DNA from: Candidatus Uhrbacteria bacterium
GTDB lineage: Bacteria; Patescibacteria; ABY1; SG8-24; GWF2-40-263
NCBI GenBank assembly: GCA_016205975.1
Contig: JACQSK010000005.1
Span: 1 to 64,000 of the forward strand
Direction: 5' to 3'
Length of the DNA: 64,000 bases
Of this stretch, positions 61,398 through 64,000 are shown piece by piece. A program made the position numbers and the translations under genes. The notes under the pieces are model-generated. The model saw nothing but the letters and a program-made list of their open reading frames with translations, ran no database searches and was not told where the DNA came from. Positions within the stretch are counted from its first letter, which is position 1, and each line of letters starts with the position of its first letter.

Positions 61398-61410
61398 GAA
61401 TTGCTAGGAT
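61382..61410 (+). promoter_or_regulatory. Promoter of the glycosyltransferase pair (leaderless)
   Basis: -35 TTGGCG (61382-61387), a 17-bp spacer and -10 TAGGAT (61405-61410), ending 10 nt before the ATG at 61421. It overlaps the target-gene promoter on the other strand. Confidence 0.55.
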
Positions 61411-61420
61411 GGCTCCACGT

Positions 61421-62521
61421 ATGAAACTGGCTCTTGTCCATGATTATTTGATCCAAGACGGCGGGGCGGAAAAGGTGGTAGACGTCATGCATGGCCTGTG
61501 GCCAGACGCGCCGCTGTATACGCTCCTGTTCGATCCCAAATCCCTTCCTGCATTTGCGGGGAGGGATATTCGTACATCATTCTTGTCGCGCCTCCCGTTT
61601 GGTCGGCGCAAGTACCAGTGGTACTTGCCGCTCATGCCCACCGCGACCGAGCTCTATGATCTGTCTGACTACGACGTCGTGCTTTCCTCGACGAGCGCGT
61701 TTGCCAAAGGCGTACTCACACGCGAGAACGCTCTGCACATCTGCTACTGCCACACGCCCACGCGCTATCTCTGGAGCGACACGCATAGCTATGTGGAGGA
61801 GCTGCGCGTGCCGAGGTTTGTGAAGGCGATGCTTCCCAGTGTCCTCTCGCGGCTGCGGTTGTGGGACAAGGCGGCGGCCGACCGTGTGGACGTGTTTGTC
61901 GCCAACTCCAAAACCGTGAAAGCACGCATCCAAAAATATTATCGCCGCGACGCGACCGTAATCCACCCGCCCGTGGACACGCGCCGCTTCGCTATTTCGA
62001 GCGAACCAAAAACCTATTTCCTCACCGGCGGCCGCCTAGTCGCCTACAAGCGCTACGACCTGGTGATCAAAGCCGCCAACCGCGTCGGCCTTCCGCTAAA
62101 AGTTTTCGGTGCAGGACCTATCGAAGCGGACCTCAAACGGATGGCCAACCCACACATCGAGTTTCTGGGTCGCGTGGGAGAAGCAGAGCAGGCACGCCTC
62201 TACGCGAACGCAATCGCGTTCATCCATCCGCAGGAAGAAGACTTCGGCATCACGCCCGTGGAGTCTATGGCGAGCGGCCGGCCGGTGATCGCGTACAAAA
62301 AAGGCGGCGCGACCGAAACCGTGGTCTCCGGGCTCTCGGGCGAGTTTTTCCACGAACAAATCTGGGAGGAGCTCGCCGACCTCATGCTGCGCTTTGATGA
62401 ACGGCGCTACAACCCCGCGGCCATCAAGGCCCACGCAGAACATTTTTCGCGCGAGCGGTTCGAACGCGAGATGCGCGCGTTCGTGATGGCACAGTGGGAG
62501 GCTCACCAAAGCCGCCTATGA
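61421..62521 (+). CDS. Glycosyltransferase family 4
   Basis: The start is placed at the ATG at 61421 (MKLALVHDYLIQDGGAEKV); the frame extends upstream without coding character. The 366-residue GT-B protein shows the N-terminal GGAEKV loop, ICYCHTPTRYLWSDTHSYV, YFLTGGRLVAYKRYDLVIKA and HPQEEDFGITPVESMASGRPV, close to WbaZ/mannosyltransferase-type GT4 enzymes. It should extend a lipid-linked glycan. It overlaps the next glycosyltransferase by ATGA. Confidence 0.92.
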   Translation: MKLALVHDYLIQDGGAEKVVDVMHGLWPDAPLYTLLFDPKSLPAFAGRDIRTSFLSRLPFGRRKYQWYLPLMPTATELYDLSDYDVVLSSTSAFAKGVLTRENALHICYCHTPTRYLWSDTHSYVEELRVPRFVKAMLPSVLSRLRLWDKAAADRVDVFVANSKTVKARIQKYYRRDATVIHPPVDTRRFAISSEPKTYFLTGGRLVAYKRYDLVIKAANRVGLPLKVFGAGPIEADLKRMANPHIEFLGRVGEAEQARLYANAIAFIHPQEEDFGITPVESMASGRPVIAYKKGGATETVVSGLSGEFFHEQIWEELADLMLRFDERRYNPAAIKAHAEHFSRERFEREMRAFVMAQWEAHQSRL

Positions 62522-63630
62522 GAATTCTCGTCGATATCCGCCACCTCTCAGCGCCTCACCTCACGGGCGTGGGGCAGTACACGACGCAGCTCCTGCGCGC
62601 GTTGTTTGAGATCGACCATGAAAACGAGTATGTGCTCTTTTCCAGCGGCGGCCGCAGACCCGAGCTCTCAACCGCCCACCTCTCCACTTCCAACAAACTC
62701 TTAAACGTGCGGACGCTCCTGTTGCGCCACCCGGCCATCAACTGGCATATCCGCGAGCCTATCGATCTCATCTTCCTCCCCAACGTAAACATCACGACTC
62801 TGCCCCAAGACATCCCGACCGTGCTCACGCTCCACGACCTCTCATGGATCCTCTATCCAGAGTTCTACTCGCTCAAGATGCGCGCCTGGCACGCCGCCGC
62901 GCGCGTCCCAGAACTCGTAGGTCAAAGCCGCGCGATCATCACACCCTCTGCACGCACCAAGCAGGACGCCTGCCGTTTATTCGCCACGGCTCCCGAGCGC
63001 ATCCATGTCGTGCCCCACGGGGTGTCGCCTACACTCTCTCCAAAGATGGCCGCACAAGATCACGGCGTGCGCTCGCGCCTGAAGCTCCCGAAACACTTCG
63101 CCCTCTTCGTGGGCACGATTGAGCCGCGCAAAAATCTCCTGGCGCTCGTGGAGGGCGTGAAAGAATATCGAGAACGCGCGCATGACGACTTGCATCTGGT
63201 GCTCGCCGGCCCCTGGGGCTGGAGGTCCCACGCCCTGCGCCGGCGGCTCTGGAAGCGCGACACCCAAGGCTGGGTGCACCAGATCGGGTATGTGAACGAG
63301 AGCGACCTCCCCGCCCTGTACCGCTCTGCCAAGGTTACGGTTTGGCCGTCGATTTACGAGGGGTTCGGGTTGCCTGTGTTAGAGTCCATGGCCTCAGGTA
63401 CGCCAGTCATCACCTCTCACACATCCTCTCTCCCCGAGGTCGCAGACGACGCCGCGATCTATATCGATCCCTACAACAGCCGCGACATCACCGAGGCCCT
63501 GCGCGGACTTCTCGGATCAACAAGCCTGCACTCCCTGCTCGCTCACAGGGGCCTCGAGCGGGCCAAAGGATTTACCTGGCAGACCGCGGCACGTCAGACG
63601 CTTGAGGTGTTTCTTCAGGCCGCCTCGTAG
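62518..63630 (+). CDS. Glycosyltransferase family 4
   Basis: The start at the ATG at 62518 (MRILVDIRHLSAPHLTGVG) overlaps the previous stop by ATGA. The 370-residue protein has GVGQYTTQLLRAL, TLHDLSWILYPEFYS, FALFVGTIEPRKNLLALVEG and PSIYEGFGLPVLESMASGTPV, the full GT4 signature. Donor and acceptor are unknown. A terminator-like hairpin follows at 63685. Confidence 0.92.
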   Translation: MRILVDIRHLSAPHLTGVGQYTTQLLRALFEIDHENEYVLFSSGGRRPELSTAHLSTSNKLLNVRTLLLRHPAINWHIREPIDLIFLPNVNITTLPQDIPTVLTLHDLSWILYPEFYSLKMRAWHAAARVPELVGQSRAIITPSARTKQDACRLFATAPERIHVVPHGVSPTLSPKMAAQDHGVRSRLKLPKHFALFVGTIEPRKNLLALVEGVKEYRERAHDDLHLVLAGPWGWRSHALRRRLWKRDTQGWVHQIGYVNESDLPALYRSAKVTVWPSIYEGFGLPVLESMASGTPVITSHTSSLPEVADDAAIYIDPYNSRDITEALRGLLGSTSLHSLLAHRGLERAKGFTWQTAARQTLEVFLQAAS

Positions 63631-63684
63631 CCAAACGAACATGCGCCTCGGCGACAAGCGCCCGACGGCAATGGCCCTGTGCAT

Positions 63685-63711
63685 ATCCTGCGAACAAACG
63701 CAGGATCTTTT
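63685..63711 (+). terminator. Terminator after the GT4 pair
   Basis: ATCCTGCG/CGCAGGAT stem with AACAAA loop, followed by CTTTT. A TATAAT (63714-63719) lies just behind it, 6 nt before the next ATG. Confidence 0.65.
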
Positions 63712-63725
63712 GCTATAATTGCCTC

Positions 63726-64000
63726 ATGCAAGTGGGAATTGATGCCAGGATGTTTGGACCAGCCATGGGTGGGGGCGGTCTTGGGCGATATGTTGAAGAG
63801 CTCGTGCGCGAGCTCGGCACACTCGCAGACAAGCACCGCTTTGTTTTGTTCTTGAAGGAAAGGGCGCAAAGGGGCGCAAAGGGGACAAAGGTTGAGGAGA
63901 GGATTACGGATGTGCATTGGTACACGCTCAAGGAGCAGCTTGTCATGGGACGCCTGATCGATCGTGAGCGCCTCGACCTCGTGCACTTCCCGCACTGGAA
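63726..64000 (+). CDS. Glycosyltransferase family 4, N-terminal part (cut by window edge)
   Basis: The ATG at 63726 opens a frame to the right edge. It begins MQVGIDARMFGPAMGGGGLG, then RYVEELVRELG, typical of GT4 N-termini. After FVLFLKE there is an in-frame stretch AQRGAKGTK, encoded by the G-rich minisatellite at 63858-63891, before VEERITDVHWYTLKEQ resumes. The C-terminal donor domain is outside the window. A perfect TATAAT lies 6 nt upstream. Confidence 0.82.
   Translation, partial: MQVGIDARMFGPAMGGGGLGRYVEELVRELGTLADKHRFVLFLKERAQRGAKGTKVEERITDVHWYTLKEQLVMGRLIDRERLDLVHFPHW
63858..63891 (+). repeat. G-rich minisatellite inside a glycosyltransferase
   Basis: Units AGGGCGCAAA, GGGGCGCAAA and GGGGACAAAGG, on the coding strand as in uvrA (47239-47310). 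Translated in frame. Confidence 0.7.

Overview
The window looks like a chromosomal piece of a Candidatus Patescibacteria (CPR) bacterium, probably a Parcubacteria/Uhrbacteria-like lineage. This placement is inferred from gene content. TGA is used as a normal stop, which argues against the Gracilibacteria/Absconditabacteria code. Many genes are compact, with ATGA/GTGA overlaps. Several promoters place the -10 box only 9-10 nt before the start codon, so leaderless mRNAs are likely. The gene mix is typical of CPR: surface-polysaccharide genes, cohesin and dockerin domain exoproteins, a VirB2/TrbC-like pilin protein, and a diversity-generating retroelement. Housekeeping genes present are rplS, gmk, trpS, uvrA, secG, an RNase J gene, a CCA-adding enzyme gene, rnpB and three tRNAs.

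Layout. Positions 1-7.3 kb (minus strand) hold four secreted surface proteins: a giant beta-strand-repeat protein running off the left edge, a membrane-anchored cohesin protein, a dockerin protein with a 12-Gly linker, and a cohesin protein with six copies of an unnamed repeat. Positions 7.5-15 kb (minus) hold a polyprenyl-phosphate sugar-1-phosphate transferase and three tandem O-antigen polymerase/ligase-like paralogues with C-terminal TPRs. Positions 15-37 kb hold a dense glycan cluster: UDP-glucuronate 4-epimerase, UDP-sugar dehydrogenase, Gmd, Rmd-like reductase, GDP-fucose synthase, about ten glycosyltransferases, several methyltransferases, an asparagine synthetase and a Wzx-type flippase. 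Together these predict a polymer made from GDP-deoxyhexoses (fucose and rhamnose type) and UDP-uronic acids. Positions 37-57 kb are mostly housekeeping genes. Positions 57-64 kb return to glycan genes: a second initiating transferase and three glycosyltransferases, interrupted by the retroelement.

The most notable system is a complete diversity-generating retroelement (DGR) at about 58.5-61.4 kb. It has a reverse transcriptase (minus), an Avd-like four-helix protein on the opposite strand whose start codon directly abuts the RT start, a 119-nt template repeat (TR), a structured spacer, and a target gene whose 3' end carries the variable repeat (VR). TR and VR differ at 15 template-adenine positions and only one non-adenine position, the signature of adenine-specific mutagenic retrohoming. 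The RT reading frame is broken at a run of ten G, so the catalytic half is out of frame. This is either phase variation, inactivation or an assembly error.

A second theme is small palindromic or G-rich repeats. Some are embedded in genes: in a glycosyltransferase, in the RT, in uvrA and in the glycosyltransferase at the right edge. Others lie between genes, and rnpB carries additional stem-loops.
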